From an uncultured Asticcacaulis sp. (GTDB taxonomy: Bacteria; Pseudomonadota; Alphaproteobacteria; Caulobacterales; Caulobacteraceae): a DNA stretch of 62,640 nucleotides. A program made the translations under genes and the position numbers. Shown piece after piece: positions 43,945 through 53,168 of this stretch. The notes under the pieces were generated by a model that had not been told where the DNA came from, did not search any database, and worked only from the letters and a program-made list of their open reading frames with translations. The stretch's first letter is position 1. Every line of letters begins with the position of its first letter. The stretch covers positions 1 through 62,640 of the forward strand of contig CAKZJB010000004.1 in NCBI GenBank assembly GCA_936940865.1, read 5' to 3'.

Positions 43945-44469
43945 TCATTGTCCCGCCGACTCCGCCGCGTCTTCCCAATAGCGCTCGGTATCGAATTCGC
44001 ACAGCAGCACCGGCGGGGTCTGTTGGGCGGCGCGGATGGCTCCGATATAGTCGTGGCACTTGATCGGGTTGTCGGGGTCGCCTTCCGCCGTCTCGACCGA
44101 CAGCAGGACCAGGGGCTGGCCGTCGCGAACCTGCGCAAGCCCGGCCAGCTCGATGGGCTCCCCCTTCAGGTGCATCTTGCGGGCATTGCTGGAAAACGAC
44201 CAGTTCTCGTCGCCCAGGAAGATGCGTCCCAGGCTGTCGGCCTTGTCGCGATACCGGGGCGCCGCGTCGCCATAGTACCAGGCGTCGACGACCAGTCCGG
44301 TTTTGCTCTGTTTCAGCGCGGCCTCGGCCCTGGGCGACATCTTCACCGTGATGTCGAAGGCATAGGTGCCGGGCTTTGCCAGCTTCGGCTGGTCGGCCTG
44401 GTCGCAGTGCGTCAGCGCGACGGCCAGCGGCAGCACGGCCAGGGTCTTCGCGATGGCGTGAAATTTCAT
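43945..44469 (-). CDS. Putative lipoprotein, unknown function
   Basis: Exported protein of 174 residues. The signal segment (AKTLAVLPLAVALTHC) ends in a lipobox-like LTHC with Cys at about 22, so it is probably a lipoprotein. The mature part looks beta-rich (GTYAFDITVKMSPRAEAALK, TGLVVDAWYYGDAAPRYRD, LGRIFLGDENWSFSSNARKM) with a Cys pair near the end (KCHDYIG, LLCEFD) that could form a disulfide. ATG 44469 has GAGGGAGGGG upstream. No recognised family. It lies 52 bp downstream of the Gly/His-rich gene's start, in the same orientation. Confidence 0.75.
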   Translation of the reverse strand: MKFHAIAKTLAVLPLAVALTHCDQADQPKLAKPGTYAFDITVKMSPRAEAALKQSKTGLVVDAWYYGDAAPRYRDKADSLGRIFLGDENWSFSSNARKMHLKGEPIELAGLAQVRDGQPLVLLSVETAEGDPDNPIKCHDYIGAIRAAQQTPPVLLCEFDTERYWEDAAESAGQ

Positions 44470-44537
44470 GGTCCCCTCCCTCGAAGGTATATTTGATGCC
44501 ATGAAAACGGGTCCGTGGCTACCGGGAGTCTGGGGGG

Positions 44538-44687
44538 ATGCGAACCTTTCCGGATTCTCTCATGCCGGTGATCGCGCGCCGGAAAGGGTTTCTGGACAAC
44601 GGCAACCGGACATCCGACCGGATCGTGTTGCCGCCAGCCGGGATCAACGACCAGAAGCCGGCGCCGAAGAAGCGGAAATCGGCCTGA
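44538..44687 (+). CDS. Candidate 49-residue basic small protein
   Basis: A short frame starting ATG 44538 after a GGGGGG stretch reads MRTFPDSLMPVIARRKGFLD and ends KPAPKKRKSA. Almost every codon ends in G or C, as in neighbouring genes, and the C-terminus is strongly basic, as in some small nucleic-acid-binding proteins. It lies in the gap between the divergent lipoprotein gene and the 76-residue acidic protein. Coding status is plausible, not proven. Confidence 0.45.
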   Translation: MRTFPDSLMPVIARRKGFLDNGNRTSDRIVLPPAGINDQKPAPKKRKSA

Positions 44688-44763
44688 GGCGCCGTCTTCC
44701 ACATCGATTCTCTATTTCGCTTGTGGTGTCTGGCCCTGACGAACAGCAGCCGGGAGCAAAGCC

Positions 44764-44994
44764 GTGAACGAAGAGATTACCCAGGAAGAGGCGGACTATC
44801 TGCGCGTGCGCGGAGCCATAGACGAGGCGCTGAGTGGAGATCTGGGCGAGATCGACGCGGGCATCATCCTCGGTGCACTGGTCGACGTGTCGCTGGAGCT
44901 GATCATGGCCGGCGACAACCTCTCCGAAAAGGAAGCGATCGAAAGCCTGGTCGCGACGCTGCAGGAACTGGCGGCGGATACGGGCGACGATTAG
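44764..44994 (+). CDS. Small acidic hypothetical protein
   Basis: Protein of 76 residues, strongly acidic and helical: ITQEEADYLRVRGAIDEALS, LGEIDAGIILGALVDVSLEL, EAIESLVATLQELAADTGDD. GTG start 44764 with GGGAG nine bases before it. No signal peptide or metal motif. Composition and codon use support a real gene. The family is not recognised, although short acidic helical proteins of this kind can be anti-sigma-like or adaptor proteins. It lies convergent to the DUF1223 gene. Confidence 0.7.
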   Translation: MNEEITQEEADYLRVRGAIDEALSGDLGEIDAGIILGALVDVSLELIMAGDNLSEKEAIESLVATLQELAADTGDD

Positions 44995-45046
44995 AGCGGC
45001 TATGGCCATATGAGGTGCCCGCTCCTTCTCGCATAGCGCAGGGTTG

Positions 45047-45724
45047 TTAAAGTCCGGCCGCCGCCACGATCGGGCCGCCCTTGCCGTCCTGCACCAGGAT
45101 CGCCTCGGCCAGGCCTTGGGCGGTCGCGGGACGGGGAAACGAAATGGCTGCGCCCTTCCAGTCGCCGAGGCGCGTCAGTTCCTTCACGATATGCCGGTGG
45201 GGCAGGGTGCGGCCGGCATTTTCCCCGGCCGCGATGGGCACTTCCAGCGTGCCGGGATCATAACGGACCAGCCAGACCGTGCCGTGGCCGTCCCCTTTGC
45301 CGACCGTGATGGCTGCGGCCGTGGCGGCGATATCGGGCTCGGGAGCGTTGCGGGCATAGCGCTTGAGCGCTGCGCTAACTTCGGCCTCGGTCACGCCGTT
45401 GATGAAGCCCCGGCCGTTGACGACCATCTGCGGGGTCTGGACGCCGGAGCGGTGCGCGCCGGCCGCATAGTCGTACTGCCTCTGCGTGAAGGCCGGCGTG
45501 GCGAAGCGGTCCTTCCAGCCGAGATAATCCCAGTAGGTGACGGAAAAGCTGAGCGTCAGCAGGTCCTTGCGGTCGGCCAGTCCGTTCAGAACGGCATTGG
45601 CGGGCGGACAGGAGGAACAGCCCTGGCTTTGATAGAGCTCGATCACCTGCTGATGCCGCGGCGGCGCGGAACAGGCCGCCGTAGGCAAAAGCGCCGCCAG
45701 GGTCAGGATCGTCCGTTTTGGCAT
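45047..45724 (-). CDS. DUF1223 secreted thioredoxin-like protein
   Basis: Exported protein of 225 residues of the DUF1223 family. The signal peptide has a lipobox-like TAAC (Cys about 18). The thioredoxin-like core begins VIELYQSQGCSSCPPANAVL with a CxxC redox motif, followed by LTLSFSVTYWDYLGWKDRFA, the TPQMVVNGRGFINGV cis-Pro segment and a beta-rich second half (GTVWLVRYDPG). The family is widespread in Proteobacteria and poorly characterised; a periplasmic disulfide or redox role is inferred. ATG 45724 is the first codon. The 457-bp gap upstream holds a repeat pair and the purA leader. Confidence 0.88.
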   Translation of the reverse strand: MPKRTILTLAALLPTAACSAPPRHQQVIELYQSQGCSSCPPANAVLNGLADRKDLLTLSFSVTYWDYLGWKDRFATPAFTQRQYDYAAGAHRSGVQTPQMVVNGRGFINGVTEAEVSAALKRYARNAPEPDIAATAAAITVGKGDGHGTVWLVRYDPGTLEVPIAAGENAGRTLPHRHIVKELTRLGDWKGAAISFPRPATAQGLAEAILVQDGKGGPIVAAAGL

Positions 45725-45826
45725 GGTGGGCTCCTTTGCGTGCCGTCACCAGGACAATACGCCGAAACGCGCATTGCGGTTACAGTTTCGGATATGAAGC
45801 ATGGTTGGAGTCAGTGACGTCACACC

Positions 45827-46034
45827 TTCGGCCCTCCCTGCGGAGCGGAGAGGGGGGACCACGCGAAGCGTGGTGGGCGGGGGCTCTTCTTTCCCAACAG
45901 GCAATATATTGTTTTTTAATAGAAAATTACGTGGTGGCGGCCCGGCGTTGTGGTCTGCGCTTGTAAATTCGACCGCAAGAGCCCCGCCCACCGCCTGACG
46001 GCGTTCCCCCCGCCCCGCAAGCAGGGAGGGCCAA
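45827..46034. repeat. Paired inverted palindromic repeats (REPIN-like) upstream of purA
   Basis: The left copy (45827-45888) carries CGGCCCTCCCTGCGGAGCGG, then CACGCGAAGCGTGGTGGGCG and GGGGCTCTT. The right copy (45977-46034) inverts it (AAGAGCCCCGCCCACCGCC ... AGCAGGGAGGGCC). The 88-bp middle is AT-rich. The pair lies 148 bp before the purA start. The stretch 46035-46181 should hold the purA promoter; I see no gene in it. Confidence 0.75.
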
Positions 46035-46181
46035 GTGTCTTTCTCTGTAACCTTCGTCCGTTCCCGGACCACTTTGCAAACGGCGAACTTTAAGGGGTTA
46101 CAAGCTGCGATTCCTGCTCTATAGGGTGCCACCGTTTGTGGCCGGCCTCCCCCTCATGCCGGCGGGTAACGGAGAATTCTC

Positions 46182-47471
<1,290 letters not shown>

Positions 47472-47476
47472 TCTCT

Positions 47477-47513
47477 TGCATCTCCCCGTTCGTTCCGGAC
47501 GGGGAGATGCAAA
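47477..47513 (+). terminator. purA terminator hairpin
   Basis: TTGCATCTCCCCGT (47477-47490) and ACGGGGAGATGCAA (47500-47513), nine-base loop, starting five bases after the purA stop. The outer A/T pairs give a short U-like tail on each strand. Confidence 0.65.
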
Positions 47514-47582
47514 AGCGTTCACCAGCCTGCCGGAATGCTCTAACCTCCTCCCGAAAAACGGGAGCGGACGTCATGATGAAAC

Positions 47583-47623
47583 CGGCCATGCCCGGTGCCG
47601 GTGACGAGGGCCGGGCATGGCCG
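47583..47623 (-). terminator. Probable terminator of the metallothionein gene
   Basis: CGGCCATGCCCGG (47583-47595) and CCGGGCATGGCCG (47611-47623) form a perfect 13-bp stem. On minus it lies 10 bp after the metallothionein stop and is followed by GTTTCAT. Confidence 0.6.
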
Positions 47624-47633
47624 TCCGGACGGC

Positions 47634-47804
47634 TTAACCCTTGCGGCAGCCGCAGTCCGGGCAGGTGCAGCCTTCGCCGCAGGCGCAGTCCTTGCGGGCG
47701 CTGGCCTCGGTGCTGCCGCACTTGCAGCCCGGGCTGCAGTTGCACGCCGCGCCGCACTGGCAGTTCGGGCCGCATTGACAGGTCTTTTTGGCTTGGGTCG
47801 TCAT
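47634..47804 (-). CDS. Bacterial metallothionein-like protein
   Basis: Protein of 56 residues with 14 cysteines, nearly all in seven Cys-x-Cys pairs: KTCQCGPNCQCGAACNCSPG, CKCG, then CACGEGCTCPDCGCRKG. This is a dense soft-metal (Zn, Cd, Cu) chelating protein. Two clusters of eight and six Cys are split by a short linker (STEASARKD), suggesting two metal centres. It lacks the His and aromatic residues of cyanobacterial SmtA and looks more eukaryote- or pseudomonad-like. ATG 47804 has AGGAGAC upstream. An AraC gene lies upstream in the same direction, but 105 bp separates them. Confidence 0.9.
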   Translation of the reverse strand: MTTQAKKTCQCGPNCQCGAACNCSPGCKCGSTEASARKDCACGEGCTCPDCGCRKG

Positions 47805-47909
47805 GGTAGTCTCCTTTGTCTCGGTTGAATTTCCTTCGCTCGCGCAATGCTTCGAAGGACGCGGCACGACAAATAGCCTGGCCGGACGCGGAGGAATTGA
47901 ACGAAACGG

Positions 47910-48695
47910 CTAATCTTGCGCCGTCCGCAAGGCAGCGGCCGAGCCCGGCGACAGGGCCGATGGCACCAGTCCGAACATGCGGCGGCAGGTCCGCGTCAGG
48001 TGGGCCTGGTCGGCGAAGTTGGCGCCCATGGCGGCTTCCGTCCACGAAACCCCGCCGAAGCCGATCTCGACGGCGCGCTTGGCCCGGGCCCACAATACGA
48101 ACGGGCGGAAGGCCACGCCCGTTTCCGCGACGAAAAGGTGGCGCAGCCGGCTTTCGCTCAGACAGGCCAGGCCGGCGGCGGCCCCGAGCGTCAGGGGTTC
48201 GTCGATATGGGCGTAAATCCAGTCGATGATGCGCAGGATGCGGGGATCGGTGGGGCGGCTGGGCGGCGCCAGCCCGGCCAGGTCCCCGAAAATTTGCATC
48301 GTCTCCTGCATAAGCGCCTCGTCGCCGGCATCTTCCGCAAACAGGCGGACAAGCGGCGCCAGCATCGACCGGGCGGATTGCGGATCCAGCGGCGACACGG
48401 CGCCGCCGAAACGGTCGAGCAGCCGCCGTCCCAGCCGGGATTCGGGTTCCAGGAACAGATTGGCCACCAGGCCCCCGGCGGCCCGGTATTCATGGGCGAC
48501 ATCCGGGCCGATGATCACGCCGAAATAGTCCGTCCAGCCGCCCGGCGCCTCCGTGCGCAGGCAGATCGGCGTCTCGATCCCGAAGGCGATCTGAATGGCG
48601 TGGTGGGCGTGCAGCTCCGAACCGCCCTGGGCCGTTCCCATCCACAGGCTGCCGCCGGGCCAAAAGATGATGCGTCCGGTCCCCTTGAGCTTCAT
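47910..48695 (-). CDS. AraC-family transcription regulator
   Basis: Regulator of 261 residues. The N-terminal half is a small cupin-like domain (GRIIFWPGGSLWMGTAQGGS, HAHHAIQIAFGIETPIC with a His pair). The C-terminal half has two AraC helix-turn-helix motifs (LTLGAAAGLACLSESRLRHL and VSWTEAAMGANFADQAHLTR) and ends RRMFGLVPSALSPG. ATG 48695 (MKLKGTGR) is chosen; the longer frame runs into the receptor terminator. It is separated from the TonB receptor by a terminator and from the metallothionein gene by 105 bp. The target is unknown; metallothionein control is possible. Confidence 0.88.
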   Translation of the reverse strand: MKLKGTGRIIFWPGGSLWMGTAQGGSELHAHHAIQIAFGIETPICLRTEAPGGWTDYFGVIIGPDVAHEYRAAGGLVANLFLEPESRLGRRLLDRFGGAVSPLDPQSARSMLAPLVRLFAEDAGDEALMQETMQIFGDLAGLAPPSRPTDPRILRIIDWIYAHIDEPLTLGAAAGLACLSESRLRHLFVAETGVAFRPFVLWARAKRAVEIGFGGVSWTEAAMGANFADQAHLTRTCRRMFGLVPSALSPGSAAALRTAQD

Positions 48696-48754
48696 GGCCG
48701 CACGGTGGACCCGGCGCGGTGATTTGGCAAGACGACCCGTAGCCGGGCCGGGCA

Positions 48755-48781
48755 CAAAAAAAGGCCCGCCGGAGCGGGCCT
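48755..48781 (-). terminator. Rho-independent terminator of the TonB receptor gene
   Basis: On minus, AGGCCCGC, a TCCG loop and GCGGGCCT form a perfect stem followed by a run of seven T. It lies 23 bp after the receptor stop. Confidence 0.9.
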
Positions 48782-48804
48782 CAAGTCGGGAGAAGCGTCG
48801 AAAC

Positions 48805-51800
48805 TCAGAACACGTACGACGCACCCAGGAAGAACTGACGGCCGGTGGTGGAATAGACGCGCTGGGCGCGGCGGGTCTTGCCGCTCCACTGGTCGGCCTT
48901 CTGGTCGGTGAGGTTCAGCCCGTCGAACTTGATCGTCAGCTTCGGCGTCAGCTTGTAAGAGGCCGACAGGTCGACATTGGTCGTGGCGTACGATCCGAAG
49001 GCGTCGTTGACGCCCGCCTTGAACGGGAAGCTGACGATATATTCGTCGCGATAGGCCACCGACACGCGCGCCGAGAAGCGGTTGTCGTCGTAATAGAGGG
49101 TGGCGTTGACCGAATTGGGCGACACGTTCTGGAACTGGTCGTGGGCGACGACCGGCGTGGTGCCGGACGTCAGGTAATAGGTCTGCTCGGACTTGACGTA
49201 GGTGTAGTTGAAGAGGGTCCCGAAGTTCTTCCACAGGCCCGGCAGGAAGGTGAAGGGCTGCTGCCAGTTCAGTTCCAGGCCTTCGATATAGCCGCCCGGC
49301 GTATTGAGCTGCGTCGTCACGGTGAAGGTGTCGTTGACCGTGACGGGCGCGGTCAGCAGGCTGGCCGGCAGGCCCGTCTGGCTGTAGGGCTCGACGACCG
49401 TATAGGTCTGGATGTTGGTGCCGACGTCCTTGTAGAACAGGGCTGCCGACAGCACGGCGCCCGATTCCGGATACCATTCCAGGCTGAGGTCATAGTTCTT
49501 GGCGCGGAACGGATTGAGGTTCGGATTGCCGATGGTCGCCGTCTGGGCGCCGAAGGTCGAGTTGACGGAACCGCCCGGCGTCAGGTTCAAGAGGTACGGC
49601 CTGGCCATGACCTTGGCGAAGGCAAAGCGCGCCACCAGCTTGTCCGTGATGTCGAGCGAGGCGTTGAGCGATGGCAACAGGTCGTTGTAGCGGTGTTCGG
49701 CACCGACATAGGAAGTCGCGGAGGTGTAGCCCCCGGCCTTCATGTCGGTTTCGACGTAGCGCACGCCGATATTGCCGCGCAGCCGGCGGCCGCCCAGGAC
49801 GGTCGTGTCGAAATCGGCCTGGACATAGGCCGCGCTGTCGTCTTCCTCGACGGCGCGGTTGTTGCCGAGCGCGGTCTTGTAGCTGAGCGTGAAGTCGCCG
49901 TATGTGTTGGCGCAGTTGCAGAGGATGCCGACCTTGTCGATATAGGCCTGGACGTCGGGCACGACCCACGACGTGACCGAGCCCGACGGCATGCCCAGCC
50001 CCTTGCCGAAGCCGTTGACCGTTTCGCTGAGCGGCGCCGTGCCCGGGAAGTCGGCGGCGAACCGGGTGAAGTTGAAGGTCGAATAGCCGCCGGGCGTACA
50101 GGCCGCATTCGACGCGCTGTAGGCCGCATTGTTGGTGGCGGAACAGGCCAGCGGCGGACCATTGTTGGCGAAGAAGCGCTGGGTCTGGACCGACTTGGTC
50201 GAATAGGACTTGATCATGAAGCCCGACTTCAGCGTCCAGGCGCTGTTCAGCTGGTACTTCAGATTGCCCTCCAGCGAGCCGACATTGTTCGACAGGCGCA
50301 CCTGGGTGATGCGGATGTCGGGCGTCAGGCCGGTGCCGGCATTGGTGAAGGTGACATTGGCCGGGTTCGTCACGTCATAACCGTAGTTGATGAAGGGCGT
50401 CCGCACGCTGTCGCGCGAGTCCCAGATATAGCCGTCCTTGTTGAAGGCGTCATAGGACATCAGCACGTCCCATGGCTGGTTGAAGTCCGAGCCCGAATGG
50501 CCGAGCTTGATGGTGTAGCTCAGGCGGTCGTTGACCGTCTGGTCCAGCGTCAGGGCGATCGAGTGCGTCCTGGTCGAGGTGTGGCTCTTCTCCTCGATAT
50601 GCTTGATATCGACGGTGTTGAGCTTCATGTAGTTGACCTGGCCGTTGCCGTCGACATTGACGTCCATGATCTGGCTGTCGACGCGGCCGGCGAACAGCGG
50701 GAAGGCCGCCGACGCGCCGTTGACGTTGCGGTTCAGGCTGGCATTGGACAGGGCGTAGTCGAGGCGGTCCTGGTCGAACTGCGAATAGACGATGTCGAGC
50801 CCGACCCGGGTATTGTCGTCCGGCCGCCACTGGTACGAGTTGGTGACGCCCAGCCGCTTCTGGTTCAGCGTGAAGCGGCCAAGGCCCGGATTGCGCGGCA
50901 GGAAGACATTGGGCTGGTTGATCTTGGCGTAGGCTGTCGGGTCCGACGGCTTGCCGGAAAAGCACTGGTTGGCCGGGCGGTTGCCCGTGCCCGACAGCGG
51001 GTTGACGTACGGAATCGGCGTGTTGATGACCTGGCTGCCCGGCTCGTTCGGATCGTCGGCCGCCAGGCCGCAGAAGCCGTTATTGGCGTCCGAAAAGTCG
51101 GACTGGGACGTGTCGCTGTAGCCGTCTTCCTGTTCGAGCCGCGTCGAATAGGCCAGGGAGAACAGGGCGCCGACCTTGCCGAGCCTGGTGTCCCAGGTGT
51201 CGCTGATCAGGCCGGCGATGCGGGGAGAGGTCGAGCCGTTGTTGTCGTAATAGGCCGCCTGGGCGGACAAGGCGCCGCGCAGGCCCGGCTTGTCGAACGG
51301 CTTGCCCGTCTGCAGGTCGACCGATGCGGCCAGCGAGCCTTCCTCCATCTCGGCCGACTGCGACTTGGCGACCGTGACGCTGTTGAACAGTTCGGACGCG
51401 AAGGTCGAGAAGTCGAAGCCGCGCGAGCGGTTGATGCCGGCGACCACGCCGAGCGTCGAGCCCGTGGTGGCGGAATAGGCCTCGATGCCGTTCAGCGTGG
51501 TGCGCACGAAGTCGCCGCCCAGGCCCCGGACCGTGATGGCGCGGCCTTCGCCGCCGTCGCGCGTGATCGACACGCCCGGCACGCGCTGGATCGATTCGGC
51601 CAGGTTGGCGTCGGGGAAGCTGGCCATGTCGTCGCCCTTGATGACGTCGACGATCAGGTCGCTCTTGCGCTTGGTCTGGATGGCGCTCTGCACCGCCTTG
51701 CGGTAGCCGCGCACGACGACCACATCGGAACCGCCTTTGTCGGCGGTCGCCTGCGCGTCCTGGGCCAACGCGGCGCCGGGCAGGGCGGCCAGGCCGGCCG

Positions 51801-51864
51801 CCAGGGCCAGGATCAGCAAAGAGGCCTGACCTCTTTGGATGGATTTCGGGATGTTCCGGGGCAT
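48805..51864 (-). CDS. TonB-dependent outer-membrane receptor (large, 1019 aa)
   Basis: Outer-membrane active-uptake receptor of 1019 residues. Signal peptide (about 1-35, LAALPGAALAQ) and linker are followed by the plug domain (VVVVRGYRKAVQSAIQTKRK, the Caulobacter-type start; SFPDANLAESIQRVPGVSIT; ITVRGLGGDFVRTTLNGIEA) and a long barrel ending FFLGASYVF with the terminal Phe needed for outer-membrane assembly. ATG 51864 has GGAGGA upstream. It belongs to the same TonB-receptor subfamily as the receptor at 12426 but shares little barrel sequence. No transporter or enzyme genes accompany it, so the substrate cannot be named. Confidence 0.94.
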   Translation of the reverse strand: MPRNIPKSIQRGQASLLILALAAGLAALPGAALAQDAQATADKGGSDVVVVRGYRKAVQSAIQTKRKSDLIVDVIKGDDMASFPDANLAESIQRVPGVSITRDGGEGRAITVRGLGGDFVRTTLNGIEAYSATTGSTLGVVAGINRSRGFDFSTFASELFNSVTVAKSQSAEMEEGSLAASVDLQTGKPFDKPGLRGALSAQAAYYDNNGSTSPRIAGLISDTWDTRLGKVGALFSLAYSTRLEQEDGYSDTSQSDFSDANNGFCGLAADDPNEPGSQVINTPIPYVNPLSGTGNRPANQCFSGKPSDPTAYAKINQPNVFLPRNPGLGRFTLNQKRLGVTNSYQWRPDDNTRVGLDIVYSQFDQDRLDYALSNASLNRNVNGASAAFPLFAGRVDSQIMDVNVDGNGQVNYMKLNTVDIKHIEEKSHTSTRTHSIALTLDQTVNDRLSYTIKLGHSGSDFNQPWDVLMSYDAFNKDGYIWDSRDSVRTPFINYGYDVTNPANVTFTNAGTGLTPDIRITQVRLSNNVGSLEGNLKYQLNSAWTLKSGFMIKSYSTKSVQTQRFFANNGPPLACSATNNAAYSASNAACTPGGYSTFNFTRFAADFPGTAPLSETVNGFGKGLGMPSGSVTSWVVPDVQAYIDKVGILCNCANTYGDFTLSYKTALGNNRAVEEDDSAAYVQADFDTTVLGGRRLRGNIGVRYVETDMKAGGYTSATSYVGAEHRYNDLLPSLNASLDITDKLVARFAFAKVMARPYLLNLTPGGSVNSTFGAQTATIGNPNLNPFRAKNYDLSLEWYPESGAVLSAALFYKDVGTNIQTYTVVEPYSQTGLPASLLTAPVTVNDTFTVTTQLNTPGGYIEGLELNWQQPFTFLPGLWKNFGTLFNYTYVKSEQTYYLTSGTTPVVAHDQFQNVSPNSVNATLYYDDNRFSARVSVAYRDEYIVSFPFKAGVNDAFGSYATTNVDLSASYKLTPKLTIKFDGLNLTDQKADQWSGKTRRAQRVYSTTGRQFFLGASYVF

Positions 51865-52283
51865 GGATAGGGTCCTCCGCGGCGCGGCATGCACGCCATC
51901 ATTTTGTTTTTTGCAATTTTGTTGGGTATGCGAACGCTTACGCGACCAGGCGCCGGCCAGGGCCGGCTTTACGCATGCGGCGGATATCGGTCATGACGAA
52001 AGCGCCACATTCGATCATAAATAATCAAATTTGCCGCGAAATTGCAAAGAAAAATGCACAAACGTGATCAAATGTAACCGAGATACGAACAGAAGCGGTT
52101 CGACTTGTGCGTGAATGTGATCGACAACCCTTTGTTAACCTTAGGTAAAGTCCGGGCGGCAATCCCTTGGTCTTTCAGGGGCGCCGCGGCTCTTAAGGCA
52201 GGGTTAACCACTTCGTCTCACCGAATATTTATCAAACTCGTCTAGGGTGGCGGCCGACGGTTTAAGATTGCGTACGGGTAAAC
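51865..52283. other. AT-rich divergent promoter region
   Basis: 419 bp between the TonB receptor and the divergent receiver-like gene. Much of it is AT-rich (about 51900-52110). A weak LacI-operator-like sequence TGCGAACGCTTACG is at 51929-51942. TTGTTAACC near 52130 and GGGTTAACC at 52201-52209 are AT-rich promoter-like stretches. No gene is supported. Confidence 0.4.
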
Positions 52284-53090
52284 ATGTTCGATCTCGACCC
52301 CAAGATACAGGCAAGGCTGCGTCAGTCGCTGAAACGCGTGCTGATCGTCGAAGAGAATCAGGCCTATGCCCGGATGCTGGCCGACATGCTGCGCGTGCTG
52401 GGCGCCGACACCATCGTCGTCGAAAACGACGACCGCCGCGCCCTGGCCCTGTGCGGCAACCTCGACCCGCAGCTGATCCTTTCCGAATTCCGCACGCCGC
52501 ACATCGACGGCATCGCCTTCGTCAAGGCGCTGCGGCATTCCGACCTGGCGTGCAAGGCCGTGCCGCTGATCATGCTCAAGGCCAATATCACGCCGGAAGA
52601 GCTGGGCCAGGCCAAGAACATCGGCGTCCATGACATGCTGGCCAAGCCGTTCGCCTGGCAGGACCTGATCAAGCGCCTGCAGAACGTTTTGTTCAAGCCG
52701 CGCGAATGGATTTCGGTCGCGACCTATACCGGTCCGGATCGCCGCCGCTTCAACACCGGCGAATACAAGGGCAAGAAGAAGCGCCGCAACGAGACCGACA
52801 GCCGCGTTGCGCTGGAAGAGGCCGTGCGCCTGTTGCATGCGGCGCTCGACGGCTTCGAAAGCGATCCGCAGGGCACCATGCAGACCATCATGGCGCAGAT
52901 GGCGGTCATCGTGCCGGCGTGCAAGGCGATGAAGGACGGCCGTTTCCTCAATGCGGTGTCGGCCACCATCCAGGACATCCGCGCCAAGGCGGTGTCCCGC
53001 GAATCCCTGGGCCCGCGCGTGGCCGAAATGATGGCGTGCCTGGGGCTGGACCGCCAGACGGCGATGGGCGGCGAAGTGCTGGTGGCTTGA
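52284..53090 (+). CDS. Receiver-domain protein lacking the phospho-acceptor aspartate
   Basis: Protein of 268 residues. Residues about 17-135 fold as a CheY-like receiver (VLIVEENQAYARMLADMLRV, LILSEFRTPHIDGIAFVKAL, MLAKPFAWQDLIKRLQNVLF). The phospho-acceptor is glutamate (E68) instead of Asp, the acidic pair is E23/E24, and the switch Thr is Lys (K99). The conserved Lys (K121) remains. It is therefore a pseudo-receiver, possibly locked in an active-like state. Residues about 150-165 hold YTGPDRRRFN, a motif seen in some alphaproteobacterial receiver proteins, followed by a basic stretch (KGKKKRRNE) and a helical C-terminus. No kinase adjacent. Shares a terminator with rpoH. Confidence 0.82.
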   Translation: MFDLDPKIQARLRQSLKRVLIVEENQAYARMLADMLRVLGADTIVVENDDRRALALCGNLDPQLILSEFRTPHIDGIAFVKALRHSDLACKAVPLIMLKANITPEELGQAKNIGVHDMLAKPFAWQDLIKRLQNVLFKPREWISVATYTGPDRRRFNTGEYKGKKKRRNETDSRVALEEAVRLLHAALDGFESDPQGTMQTIMAQMAVIVPACKAMKDGRFLNAVSATIQDIRAKAVSRESLGPRVAEMMACLGLDRQTAMGGEVLVA

Positions 53091-53117
53091 TGCCGGGTGC
53101 TCACGCGGCTTGAAAAC

Positions 53118-53146
53118 AAAAAAGCCGGCGTCACCGCCGGCTTTTT
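53118..53146. terminator. Bidirectional Rho-independent terminator
   Basis: AAAAAGCCGGCG, a TCAC loop and CGCCGGCTTTTT form a perfect stem with A and T runs on both sides. It lies between the convergent pseudo-receiver and rpoH genes and should stop both transcripts. Confidence 0.93.
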
Positions 53147-53168
53147 GCATTCGGGGGAGGGAGGGGCG

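Noticed and set aside
44468-44767. A 99-codon plus frame overlapping the small basic ORF
   Set aside because: It starts inside the divergent lipoprotein's ribosome site and overlaps the better-supported frame at 44538.
48595-51870. A 1091-codon open frame on plus, antisense to the TonB receptor
   Set aside because: It is a GC-rich antisense shadow, with Arg/Gly/Val-rich low complexity and no domain. The minus frame has a signal peptide, plug, barrel and terminator.
51929-51942. A LacI-operator-like sequence TGCGAACGCTTACG upstream of the large TonB receptor
   Set aside because: Only a few positions are symmetric and no LacI-family gene is near; kept as a note rather than a feature.
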